DNA of 64,000 bases from positions 124,001 to 188,000 of the forward strand of contig JASTVH010000005.1 of assembly GCA_042862465.1 (NCBI GenBank), given 5' to 3'. The notes below the pieces were generated by a model that saw only the letters and a program-made list of their open reading frames with translations, ran no database searches and had not been told where the DNA came from. Position numbers and translations under genes: made by a program. Source of the DNA: JASTVH01 sp042862465. GTDB lineage: Bacteria; Pseudomonadota; Gammaproteobacteria; Pseudomonadales; Oleiphilaceae. This document shows positions 43,866 through 52,561 of the stretch, in pieces (the stretch's first letter is position 1; each line of letters begins with the position of its first letter).

Positions 43866-44684
43866 ATGACACTCAAGCATTGGTCAGCCGCATTGCTCAG
43901 TATGTTTTTGCTGACGGCCTGTGGAGGCGGTGGAAGCGGCGGCGGTGGTGGAGGCGGCTCCAGCCCCGACAACACCAGCTCCAGCGGCGAGAGCTCCGGA
44001 ACCTCCGGAAACAGCAACCAGAGCGCACAAACAGGCGAAGCTGCGCGTCCCGGTGTTTACAGTGGCGAAATCACCACCAGCAGCGGCGACACCAAGGTCA
44101 GTATTGCTGTATTGGGCCCGGACAACCGCCTGGTCCTGTTCATTGAAGGTGGCGTCTATGACCGCGGCAGCGTGAGTTTCGATGGCAGTAAAATGACCGG
44201 CGAACTGAAGGAATTCCGAACGGCAGCGGTTGAGTCCGGTTCAATCGAGGCAACCATGACTTCCAATTCATTTTCGGGTACAGCCACTTCCGAAGATGGC
44301 ACAGAATCAAAGCTGGCGTATCAGCGATTGGGTAGTGTCTCGGATGAAGGGGCCGACATGGACAAGATCAAGGGTTCCTGGACCGAACAAAAGGACGGGA
44401 TCAGCACGAACTTCACGGTGATGAGCAATGGTGAACTCGACGGTAGCGAAAGCGATGGCTGTGTCTTTGACGGCCAGGTAACGATTCCGGATCCGCAGTA
44501 CAACCTGTACGCCGTTAGCTTTGACGGAGCCAATTGCGCCGGGCGCCCGGAAGCCTCTGCAAGTGAGCGCAATGCGGGAAGCTATCAGGGGTTCGCGTAC
44601 CTGACATCCAGCGAAACCAACGGCAATGGCCTCAATCTCTTTGCTGATAACGATCAGGCGATTGTCGTGTTTACGGGGCACTAA
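43866..44684 (+). CDS. Hypothetical Gly/Ser-rich lipoprotein
   Basis: 272 aa from ATG 43866, preceded by AAGGAGG; the longer frame upstream is ignored. The signal sequence ends in lipobox LLTAC, so lipidation of Cys19 or so is expected. A glycine/serine linker (GGGGSGGGGGGGSSPDNTSS) follows, then a ~210-residue domain rich in Gly, Ser, Thr and Asp, probably beta-sheet. No recognised family. It lies between the AraC regulator and putA and is followed by its own terminator, so it may be independently transcribed. Confidence 0.75.
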   Translation: MTLKHWSAALLSMFLLTACGGGGSGGGGGGGSSPDNTSSSGESSGTSGNSNQSAQTGEAARPGVYSGEITTSSGDTKVSIAVLGPDNRLVLFIEGGVYDRGSVSFDGSKMTGELKEFRTAAVESGSIEATMTSNSFSGTATSEDGTESKLAYQRLGSVSDEGADMDKIKGSWTEQKDGISTNFTVMSNGELDGSESDGCVFDGQVTIPDPQYNLYAVSFDGANCAGRPEASASERNAGSYQGFAYLTSSETNGNGLNLFADNDQAIVVFTGH

Positions 44685-45019
44685 AGGGTGCCTGGATAGG
44701 GGCGCTGCTCAGGCGCCCCATTCAAAAGAGCCGGGGGTCGGCAAGGGCCGCCGGCTTTTTTTAATACAACAGTGTGCTTCAAGAGATACTCCCCCCTTCA
44801 GAGTGTGTCGCCACCCACGTGACATCCTTCCTGCATTTTCACTCCAGCCTACGACTTTGGTCTAAGTTTCTGCGACAAACCGGATTTTAAGAAAAAAACT
44901 CCGGACGTTTTTGCAAGACAGGCCCTTGCTGGCGGGATTACCGTTCTCGTAATGAAGTGAAAAGACGGATCAGACACCCCTGTCCGTCGCGCTCAATACA
45001 AGAACAGTGAGGGTGAGCC
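44685..45019. other. Intergenic region upstream of putA, 335 bp
   Basis: Contains a 7-bp hairpin (44699-44719), the lipoprotein terminator (44727-44762) and then about 255 bp of noncoding DNA. Within that, AAAAAC-N7-GTTTTT (around 44895) and ATTAC-N7-GTAAT (44937-44953) are small inverted repeats that could be regulator sites for putA; unproven. A promoter was not resolved. Confidence 0.4.
44727..44762 (+). terminator. Intrinsic terminator after the lipoprotein gene
   Basis: AGCCGG (44729-44734) pairs with CCGGCT (44751-44756) with additional GC pairing inside, followed by seven T residues. Confidence 0.78.
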
Positions 45020-48000
45020 ATGTTCAAGGCGAGTACAGTTTTGCAACCGGATTTTCTCGCAACACCGCGCAGTGATATCTGGAAGGCCATCGTCGGTAAT
45101 TATTCCGTTGATGAATCCGCCTATCTGGAAGAGTTGATCCCTCTGGCCCAGTCTGATCGCGAGGAATTGCTGGAAATCGAGAACCTTGCGACCGACCTGA
45201 TCAAGAAGGTGCGCGACACGGACGATGCGGTACACATGATCGACGCCCTGTTGCAGGAGTACAGCCTGGACAATCAGGAGGGCGTTCTGCTGATGTGCCT
45301 GGCCGAGGCACTGATGCGTATTCCGGACAAGGACACCGCCGATGCGCTGATCCGCGACAAACTGTCCGCCGCCGACTGGCGCAAGCATCTGGGGCGGAGC
45401 GAATCGGTCTTCGTGAATGCCTCCACCTGGGGCCTGCTGCTGACGGGCAAGGTGGTCAAGCTGGAGAGTGGGCTGGAAGGCTCGCCCGGAGGCGTCTGGA
45501 AACGGCTGGTGAGCCGTTGCGGCGAGCCGGTGATCCGCAGCGCCATGTACCGGGCCATGGCCATCATGGGCAAGCAGTTTGTGCTAGGCCGGACGATCGA
45601 TGAGGCGCTGCAGAACTCCACCAAATATCGCGATCAGGGCTACACCTATTCCTTCGACATGCTCGGCGAGGCGGCGTTGACCCGGAACGATGCCGAGCGC
45701 TATTTCGCTGACTACCGCGAAGCTATCAAGTCGGTCGGCAGTGACAATTATTCTGCCGGACGTTTGCCGGCGATGTCGGTTTCCATCAAGTTGTCGGCCC
45801 TGCATCCCCGCTATGAGCGCGCGCAGGAGCGCAGGGTGCTCAACGAGCTGGTACAGACGGTGCTCGATCTGGTCCGCTTTGCCCGGGAACAGGGCGTGGG
45901 GCTGACCATCGATGCCGAAGAGATGGATCGTCTGGAACTCTCCCTGGAAGTCTTTGAAAAAGTCTTTACCGATCCGGCATGCCAGGGTTGGGGCAACTTC
46001 GGCATGGTGGTCCAGGCCTATTCCAAGCGCGCGTTACCCGTTCTTGCCTGGCTGGCCCAGATTGCCAGGGAGCAGGGTGATGAGATCCCCGTGCGTCTGG
46101 TCAAGGGCGCCTACTGGGACACGGAGATCAAGCACAGCCAGCAGCTGGGGCTGGACGGTTACCCGGTGTATACCCGCAAAGAGGGTACGGACACCGCCTA
46201 TCTGGCCTGTCTGCGCTTTCTGTTGAGCGACAAGACCGAGGGGGCGCTCTATCCCCAATTGGCGAGCCACAATGCCCACACGGTCGCCGCTGGTCTGGTC
46301 ATGGCGCGCAAGCATAACCGGCGCTTTGAATTCCAGCGCCTTCACGGCATGGGAGACGCGCTCTACAACACGATTCTCCAGCATCATCAGGTTCCGGTGC
46401 GCATCTATGCACCGGTGGGGGCTCACAAGGATCTTCTGCCGTACCTGGTGCGGCGGCTGCTGGAAAACGGCGCCAACTCCTCTTTTGTCCATCGTCTGGT
46501 GGATGCGCGCACGCCTATCCGTGACCTGATCCAGCATCCGGTGGATACACTCAAATCCAACCCAACGTTCAGCAACGAGCGGATTCCACTGCCGCGGGAC
46601 ATCTATGGCGCGGAGCGGAAGAATTCACGCAGTATGAGTTTGAGTGTGCTCAGCGATCTCAACCCCCTGCTTGAGAAGCTGGCGACTTTCAATGATCGTC
46701 AGTGGAAGGCGGCGCCGGTGATCGGTGGCCAGCCGGCGCCGCAAACCGAAGCCCGGGTCATTCGCTCTCCCCAGGATCAATCGCGCGTGGTGGGTGAAGC
46801 ACACTGGGCGTCACCGGATCAGGCCAAACAGGCCCTGGAAACCGCTCATCGAGGCTTCCGCCAGTGGAACGAAACCCCGGTTGAAACCCGTGCCCGCTGT
46901 CTCGAGCGTTACGCCGAGTTGATGGAAGAGCACCTGGAAGAGCTCATGGCCCTGTGTTGTCGCGAAGCCGGCAAGACCATGCAGGACAGCATTGACGAGG
47001 TGAGGGAAGCGGTCGACTTCTGCCGTTACTACGCCTTGCAGGCAAGGCACAAGTTTGCAAAGGCGCAGGTGCTTCCCGGGCCAACCGGGGAGTCCAATGA
47101 GCTCTATATGGAAGGGCGGGGCGTCTTCCTGTGCATCAGTCCCTGGAACTTCCCCCTGGCGATCTACACCGGCCAGATCATGGCGGCCTTGAGCGCCGGC
47201 AATACCGTGCTGGCCAAGCCGGCGGAGCAGACCACGCTGATTGCCCATCGTGCCTTTGAACTGATGCTGGAAGCTGGCTTCCCGGGGGACGTGGTTCAAT
47301 TTCTACCGGGCGATGGCGCGGAGCTGGGCAAAGTCTTGGTGCCGGATGAGCGCATTGGCGGGGTCGCTTTCACGGGCTCTACAGTTACGGCTCATGCCAT
47401 TAACCGTCAGTTGGCTCAGCGTTCGGGTGCGATTGTACCGTTCATCGCCGAGACTGGCGGACAGAACGCCATGATCGTCGACAGTACCGCCTTACCAGAG
47501 CAGGTGGTCAAGGATGTGGTGCAATCGGCTTTTGCCAGCGCCGGACAGCGGTGTTCCGCCCTGCGGGTACTTTATCTGCAGGAGGATGTAGCCGAGCGCA
47601 TGGAAGAGGTGCTGGCCGGCGCCATGGCGGAGCTGTCGGTGGGGGATCCGGCGCACTTGAGTACGGACGTGGGTCCGGTCATTGACGCCGAAGCACAGTC
47701 CGCACTGGAAGGTCATATCGATCGACTCCGGGCGAAACACCGTTTGATCGCCAAGGCCAACCTCTCCAGTGACTGTAATCGGGGCTATTTCGTTTCCCCT
47801 GTTGCCTACGAAATTGAGGGTATTCAGGAGCTTGAGAAGGAAAACTTCGGTCCGATCCTGCATGTGGCGCGTTACAAGGCGAGCGAACTGGACCAGGTGA
47901 TCGACCGTATCAACGAGGCCGGCTACGGACTGACGCTGGGCATCCACAGTCGATCCGAGAGCACGGCGGCCTATATTGAGCGGCGGGTTAAGGTTGGCAA

Positions 48001-48199
48001 CTGCTACGTTAACCGCAATCAGATCGGTGCGGTTGTGGGCGTGCAGCCATTTGGTGGTCGCGGCCTGTCCGGTACTGGCCCCAAAGCAGGCGGGCCCCAT
48101 TACCAGTTGCGGTTTGCCACCGAGCGGACGCGCACCATCAATACCGCCGCCATTGGCGGCAACGCGAGCCTGCTGTCATTGAGTGTCGAAAAAGTGTAG
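45020..48199 (+). CDS. putA: Bifunctional proline dehydrogenase / P5C dehydrogenase PutA
   Basis: 1059 aa. Arrangement: alpha-helical N-terminal domain, FAD-dependent PRODH barrel (about residues 130-460; GEAALTRNDAERYFADYREA, VRLVKGAYWDTEIK), and an ALDH domain from about residue 560 with AFTGSTVTA, GGQNAMIVDS and the catalytic Cys in SAGQRCSALRVLYL. Trifunctional PutA (~1320 aa) would carry an N-terminal ribbon-helix-helix and a long C-terminal tail, both absent here. So it oxidises proline to glutamate but probably cannot repress its own promoter. It lies upstream of putP. Confidence 0.95.
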   Translation: MFKASTVLQPDFLATPRSDIWKAIVGNYSVDESAYLEELIPLAQSDREELLEIENLATDLIKKVRDTDDAVHMIDALLQEYSLDNQEGVLLMCLAEALMRIPDKDTADALIRDKLSAADWRKHLGRSESVFVNASTWGLLLTGKVVKLESGLEGSPGGVWKRLVSRCGEPVIRSAMYRAMAIMGKQFVLGRTIDEALQNSTKYRDQGYTYSFDMLGEAALTRNDAERYFADYREAIKSVGSDNYSAGRLPAMSVSIKLSALHPRYERAQERRVLNELVQTVLDLVRFAREQGVGLTIDAEEMDRLELSLEVFEKVFTDPACQGWGNFGMVVQAYSKRALPVLAWLAQIAREQGDEIPVRLVKGAYWDTEIKHSQQLGLDGYPVYTRKEGTDTAYLACLRFLLSDKTEGALYPQLASHNAHTVAAGLVMARKHNRRFEFQRLHGMGDALYNTILQHHQVPVRIYAPVGAHKDLLPYLVRRLLENGANSSFVHRLVDARTPIRDLIQHPVDTLKSNPTFSNERIPLPRDIYGAERKNSRSMSLSVLSDLNPLLEKLATFNDRQWKAAPVIGGQPAPQTEARVIRSPQDQSRVVGEAHWASPDQAKQALETAHRGFRQWNETPVETRARCLERYAELMEEHLEELMALCCREAGKTMQDSIDEVREAVDFCRYYALQARHKFAKAQVLPGPTGESNELYMEGRGVFLCISPWNFPLAIYTGQIMAALSAGNTVLAKPAEQTTLIAHRAFELMLEAGFPGDVVQFLPGDGAELGKVLVPDERIGGVAFTGSTVTAHAINRQLAQRSGAIVPFIAETGGQNAMIVDSTALPEQVVKDVVQSAFASAGQRCSALRVLYLQEDVAERMEEVLAGAMAELSVGDPAHLSTDVGPVIDAEAQSALEGHIDRLRAKHRLIAKANLSSDCNRGYFVSPVAYEIEGIQELEKENFGPILHVARYKASELDQVIDRINEAGYGLTLGIHSRSESTAAYIERRVKVGNCYVNRNQIGAVVGVQPFGGRGLSGTGPKAGGPHYQLRFATERTRTINTAAIGGNASLLSLSVEKV

Positions 48200-48323
48200 C
48201 AGGCGGGTTGCGAAGAAGCACCACACCGCGGGGGCAGGACGACTCCGCGGGCCCTTTCCCGGGGCAATGTCGAGCGGTACCAGGGAATGACAACAACAAC
48301 CACATGATCGGGGAGTATTTTTT

Positions 48324-49796
48324 ATGGTGGAAAACAACTTAGCGGTCGACGGGACCTTTATTGTCTATATCTTGTTGATGCTGGCCATCGGTTACATTGC
48401 CTGGCGGCGCACATCAAATCTGTCCGACTACATCCTGGGTGGTCGAAATTTGGGGCCGGTTCCTTCCGCCCTGAGCGCTGGCGCTTCGGATATGAGTGGC
48501 TGGCTGCTGCTCGGGTTGCCCGGGTATGCCTACTCCGCCGGTTACGAAGCTTCCTGGATTGCCATCGGCTTGCTGATTGGTACGTGGCTGAACTGGTTGG
48601 TCGTGGCCAGACGGCTGCGGAACTACAGTTATTCCGCCAACGACTCTTTGACACTGCCGGCGTTTTTTGAAAACCGGTTCCATGACCACACGCGGCTATT
48701 GCGGGTGATTTCAGCGTTTTTCATTCTGCTGTTCTTCCTGTTCTATACCAGTTCAGGCCTGGTGGCGGCCGGCAAGCTGTTCGAAACGGTATTTGGCTGG
48801 TCGTATCAGTGGGCTGTCATCATCGGCGCCCTGGCTATCGTGTCCTACACCTTCTTTGGCGGCTTCCTGGCTGTCTCCTGGACCGACGTTATTCAGGGCC
48901 TGCTGATGTTCGCGGCGTTGATGGTGGTTCCGGTGCTGGCAATCAATGCCGTCGGTGGCTGGGAGCTCACAGAGTCCGCAATGGCCTCGCGAAATGCCGC
49001 CTATCTGGGTTTTTTCAGTGATTCCAAAGGCGACCCCTTGACCTTCGTGGCCATCGTTTCGCTGTTGGCCTGGGGACTGGGCTATTTCGGCCAGCCGCAT
49101 ATCCTCGCTCGCTTCAAGGCGATCAAGAGCGAACATGATGTCCCCAGGGCACGGCGGGTCGCGGTAACCTGGTCCGCCCTGTGTCTGTTCGGGGCCTGCC
49201 TGGTGGGCTTTGCCGGGATCGGTTACTTCGAAACCCCGCTTGAAGACAGCGAAAAGGTCTTCATGATGCTGGTGGACGCGCTTTTCCACCCGGTGATTGC
49301 GGGCATTCTGCTGGCGGCGATCCTTGCTGCTGTCATGAGCACGGCGGACTCCCAGTTGCTGGTGTCGTCTTCGGCCCTGGCTGAGGATTTCTACAAGGCG
49401 ATTTTCCGGCGCGAAGCCAGCCAGTCGGAATTGGTCTGGGTGGGCCGTTTCGCGGTCTTCGGTATTGCCATCGTAGCCTGCTTGCTGGGCCTGAATCCGG
49501 ACAGCAAGGTGCTGGAGCTCGTGTCCTATGCGTGGGCTGGATTTGGCGCGGCCTTTGGCCCGGCATTGATCCTCTCCCTTTACTGGAAGCGCATGAATCG
49601 CTGGGGCGCGCTGGCAGGCATTATCGTCGGCGGCACCACCGTGGTGATCTGGGGGAACATCAGCGGGGGCATCTTCGATCTGTATGAGATCGTTCCTGGC
49701 TTCCTCTTTGCCTTGATCTCAATCGTGGTGGTTTCACTGGTCACCGCCGAACCGGAAACCCATATCCAAGAAGGTTTCGATAAAGCCGTGGGCTAA
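48324..49796 (+). CDS. putP: Sodium/proline symporter
   Basis: 490 aa with about 13 membrane segments of the SSS family. NLSDYILGGRNLGPVPSALS at the start and GASDMSGWLLLGLPG at TM2 carry the sodium-binding residues, with GLGYFGQPHILARF and AAVMSTADSQLLVSSSALAED (Na2 site) later. GGGGAG precedes the ATG. It supplies proline for PutA. A clear terminator follows. Confidence 0.95.
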   Translation: MVENNLAVDGTFIVYILLMLAIGYIAWRRTSNLSDYILGGRNLGPVPSALSAGASDMSGWLLLGLPGYAYSAGYEASWIAIGLLIGTWLNWLVVARRLRNYSYSANDSLTLPAFFENRFHDHTRLLRVISAFFILLFFLFYTSSGLVAAGKLFETVFGWSYQWAVIIGALAIVSYTFFGGFLAVSWTDVIQGLLMFAALMVVPVLAINAVGGWELTESAMASRNAAYLGFFSDSKGDPLTFVAIVSLLAWGLGYFGQPHILARFKAIKSEHDVPRARRVAVTWSALCLFGACLVGFAGIGYFETPLEDSEKVFMMLVDALFHPVIAGILLAAILAAVMSTADSQLLVSSSALAEDFYKAIFRREASQSELVWVGRFAVFGIAIVACLLGLNPDSKVLELVSYAWAGFGAAFGPALILSLYWKRMNRWGALAGIIVGGTTVVIWGNISGGIFDLYEIVPGFLFALISIVVVSLVTAEPETHIQEGFDKAVG

Positions 49797-49810
49797 TCAA
49801 ATCCCACCGT

Positions 49811-49840
49811 AATGCCCCGCCCGGAGCGGGGCATTTTTTT
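49811..49840 (+). terminator. Intrinsic terminator of putP
   Basis: ATGCCCCGC and GCGGGGCAT form a 9-bp perfect stem with a 5-nt loop followed by seven T residues, 15 bp after the putP stop. Confidence 0.93.
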
Positions 49841-49910
49841 ATCCCCGTCTGCTGGATCTTATTGGTTAGGAGAACTATCTTTCTGGAAGGAAGGATAGGG
49901 AGAGCCACCA

Positions 49911-51998
49911 GTGGAAGGATTCTTCTCCTCAAAAGTGTTCGAGTTTGCCATCGGCGCACTCTTCGTCGCCTTGCATGCTTATGGGCGCTACAATACGCCC
50001 GAATCCAACCGAAGCTCGACGACCCGCCTGCGCTTCATTGCCTGTTTTGCTCTTTACGCCGCTGCCTTGCTGGCCATCTACTGGATGGTGACGGTGATCG
50101 CCTGGGTTTCTCCTGAGATACTGGAAAAGGCCATGCAGTTGATCGGTGGCGCGCCTGGCGGTGACATCGAGGGGCGGGATCTTTTCCGCAGTCCGATCAC
50201 GACAGCCCTGATCTTTACCGCCTTATTGCCAAACTTTCCGCTACTCAAGAAAGGGGATCAACGCCTGTTGCAGATTTTCTGGGATCTGGCGGAAATTCCC
50301 GGCCATGCCGTGAAACTCGCACATCGCATGTACCGAGCGCCCTACCACATTTTTCCAAACAAGTACGATGAACTGGAGCGCGAAGCGAAGTACTACGACA
50401 TTCATTTTCACCAGGAAGGATTCTCGGATCACAGTTCTCCTGCTTTTGCGTGGGCCCGGGCCTGTTCGCTGCTGCTGGAGATCAAACAGTGGCACACTCC
50501 CTACGATATCCGTTACCAACGCTTTATCCAGAATCGCGAAGGGGAATACGAGGCACTCAAGATGCAGTTTTCCACCTTGAGCGCTCGTGTCGCGGCCTAT
50601 TACCGCCGGCTCGGGGAGATGGGCGGGAAACATGAACGCATCGAGCAGGACATGAGGGAGTCGTTGGTCAGCGACGGCCGCGATCTATTCATGAAACTGT
50701 GTCGGTTAATGGCGCATGCGGTGCTGAGCGCAGAGACCGGGCACCAGGCCCGTCGCCGCGCGATCGAAAGCTTCGGCTTTGAGTGGGTGGATGATGAAGT
50801 GGAGGATCTCAGCGCCACCCAGATGTTCCAGCTGTTGTCTCTGATCATGCTGGCACTAATGGCAGTGTCGACGATCCGATACGCCGGTTCCGGCGGGATC
50901 AGTGGCCGGATCATTGGCGAAATCATTTTCTTCGCTTTCCTGATGGGAGCCAATTACGTGGTAGCCGCCTTTATTGGCATCTTTCCGAAAAATCGCTGGC
51001 GGTTCGCCGATATTGAGGCCACGCGCACACGCCCCTGGATGGGGTATGCCGTCTCGGGGGCTTTGGCGGTGGTAACCAGCCTGACTATTATCTCGGCGCT
51101 GCGATTTACCCGTTATATTTTTGATGGGCGGGGGTATGAGAAGAGCTTCAATGACCTGTTGATTGATTTGTCGTGGTCCTACCCGCACTTTTTTGTGGCC
51201 CTGGCGATTGGATTCGGCGTTGCCTGGGTTTGTGATACCGATTGGCGGGCCACCATGCAGAAGCATCGCCGTGTGGCCGATTCACTGTCCATGGCCCTGA
51301 TCGTGTTGGCAGCCTCCTATGTGGCCTATGCCGCCATGCACGGCCTTGCCCCCTTCAGTACTGGCACCAAGGCGCCTGCTTTTCAGGACAAGAGCCTGGT
51401 TGGCCTGCTGCATTTTCTCGCCCAGTGTACGTTGGCGGCGGTTCTGATAGGAGCGCTGGTTCCCATGTGGTTTCGTAAAAACCGCTATCGCACTCCGAAT
51501 CAGCGTATCAATCGTTTCGTTGCCCATAACAGCCATGATCTCAAGGTAGAAGCCGGCAAACTGGAATATAAGGTGCTGATCCGCCCCCTGACGTTGACTG
51601 CTGCCGCAACGGCCATGGCTGACGGTATTCTGGATGATGCCGAAAGGGATGTGTTCAGGGCAGCATTAACCAAGCTTGCTGAGCACGACATCCTGGATTT
51701 CAGGGTTGAGGAAGGGATGGAAGAGATGATGCGTCTGGTCGAACTGTGGCGGGAAGGGGATACGGCCAGCCTCCGCGAGCAGACGATTGAAAGCCTGCAC
51801 CCACTGAGAGGCAAGGAGCAGCTGGGAGAGCTGGTGATTCAGATCTGTGCGGCTATTGGCTTTGCTGATGGGGTATTCCAGGCGCCGGAGCAATACATGC
51901 TGGAGCAAGTGGTCAGTGCTCTGAACCGTAATCTTGAGAGTGAGCTCGCCGCCTGTGGCCTGGCGCTGCGCAAGCCCTCGGCGGCGGCACACGCTTGA
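49911..51998 (+). CDS. Polytopic membrane protein with TerB-like C-terminal domain (GTG start)
   Basis: 695 aa from GTG 49911 with AGGGAGAG upstream. I count about eight membrane segments: residues ~10-25, 41-66, 95-109, 308-325, 332-358, 377-397, 420-441 and 458-475, with a further one near 500. A soluble stretch of ~190 residues lies between the third and fourth. Residues ~555-680 match a TerB-like alpha-helical repeat (ATAMADGILDDAERDVFR, and IGFADGVFQAPEQYML, the acidic positions typical of TerB). TerB domains are associated with tellurite and membrane-stress systems. I do not recognise the whole protein. It is monocistronic. Confidence 0.7.
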   Translation: MEGFFSSKVFEFAIGALFVALHAYGRYNTPESNRSSTTRLRFIACFALYAAALLAIYWMVTVIAWVSPEILEKAMQLIGGAPGGDIEGRDLFRSPITTALIFTALLPNFPLLKKGDQRLLQIFWDLAEIPGHAVKLAHRMYRAPYHIFPNKYDELEREAKYYDIHFHQEGFSDHSSPAFAWARACSLLLEIKQWHTPYDIRYQRFIQNREGEYEALKMQFSTLSARVAAYYRRLGEMGGKHERIEQDMRESLVSDGRDLFMKLCRLMAHAVLSAETGHQARRRAIESFGFEWVDDEVEDLSATQMFQLLSLIMLALMAVSTIRYAGSGGISGRIIGEIIFFAFLMGANYVVAAFIGIFPKNRWRFADIEATRTRPWMGYAVSGALAVVTSLTIISALRFTRYIFDGRGYEKSFNDLLIDLSWSYPHFFVALAIGFGVAWVCDTDWRATMQKHRRVADSLSMALIVLAASYVAYAAMHGLAPFSTGTKAPAFQDKSLVGLLHFLAQCTLAAVLIGALVPMWFRKNRYRTPNQRINRFVAHNSHDLKVEAGKLEYKVLIRPLTLTAAATAMADGILDDAERDVFRAALTKLAEHDILDFRVEEGMEEMMRLVELWREGDTASLREQTIESLHPLRGKEQLGELVIQICAAIGFADGVFQAPEQYMLEQVVSALNRNLESELAACGLALRKPSAAAHA

Positions 51999-52041
51999 AA
52001 CCACAGCGCCAGCAGAATGTCGGCGGGGCGCATCCAGCGCT

Positions 52042-52497
52042 TCATTTGTTCAGGCAGCATTTCTTGTATTTACGGCCACTGCCACAGGGGCAGGAATCAT
52101 TGCGACCCGGGGCCCAAGATTCCATCCGGGTCTGGCCTTGGGTATAAAGCCACTGTCCCTCTTCCAGGACAAAATCGGAGATTTCTTCCAGAACGCCCCA
52201 GGTCTGATCGGTCTTGTAGGTGGCTTTAAAGTGGACTCGTCCGGCATTGCCGTTCTGTGACGCGCCCATGATCTGAAGCCTTTTCCACTGATCACCATCC
52301 GACAGGGTCAGTCCGGCCGGTCGAAAATACGGATGCCAGGTAGCGTTGATGTAATCGGTCAGCTCAAGACAGAAGGCACTGTAGCGCGAGCGCATCAGCG
52401 CTTCCGGCGTGGGCGCCGGTTTGCCGCTGTGATAGGGCTGGCAGCATTGGGAATAGGGCAGCTCGCTGCCGCAGGGGCAAGAGAAATCATCCGTCAC
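52042..52497 (-). CDS. ychJ: YchJ family SEC-C protein
   Basis: 151 aa from GTG 52497. An ATG five codons earlier (52512) also reads open, but it abuts the acnB terminator; the GTG has GGGGAG 6 bp upstream, and the product TDDFSCPCGSELPYSQCC matches YchJ starts. Two zinc-binding SEC-C-like motifs frame the protein: CPCGSELPYSQCCQ and CPCGSGRKYKKCC. A conserved LMRSRYSAF region lies between. Function unknown. See the finding on its transcription. Confidence 0.85.
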   Translation of the reverse strand: MTDDFSCPCGSELPYSQCCQPYHSGKPAPTPEALMRSRYSAFCLELTDYINATWHPYFRPAGLTLSDGDQWKRLQIMGASQNGNAGRVHFKATYKTDQTWGVLEEISDFVLEEGQWLYTQGQTRMESWAPGRNDSCPCGSGRKYKKCCLNK

Positions 52498-52512
52498 TTT
52501 TTTTCTCCCCAT

Positions 52513-52540
52513 AAAAAACGCCAGCCCGAAGGCTGGCGTT
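52513..52540 (-). terminator. Intrinsic terminator of acnB
   Basis: Reading minus, AACGCCAGCC and GGCTGGCGTT pair over 10 bp with a 4-nt TTCG loop and end in a run of six T residues at 52518-52513. It starts 22 bp past the acnB stop and ends directly against the ATG of the ychJ frame. Confidence 0.93.
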
Positions 52541-52561
52541 CGATCTCGACTATCAAACGGA

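Noticed and set aside
44729..44756. CRISPR-like repetition
   Set aside because: Only one terminator hairpin; no repeat-spacer array exists anywhere in the window.
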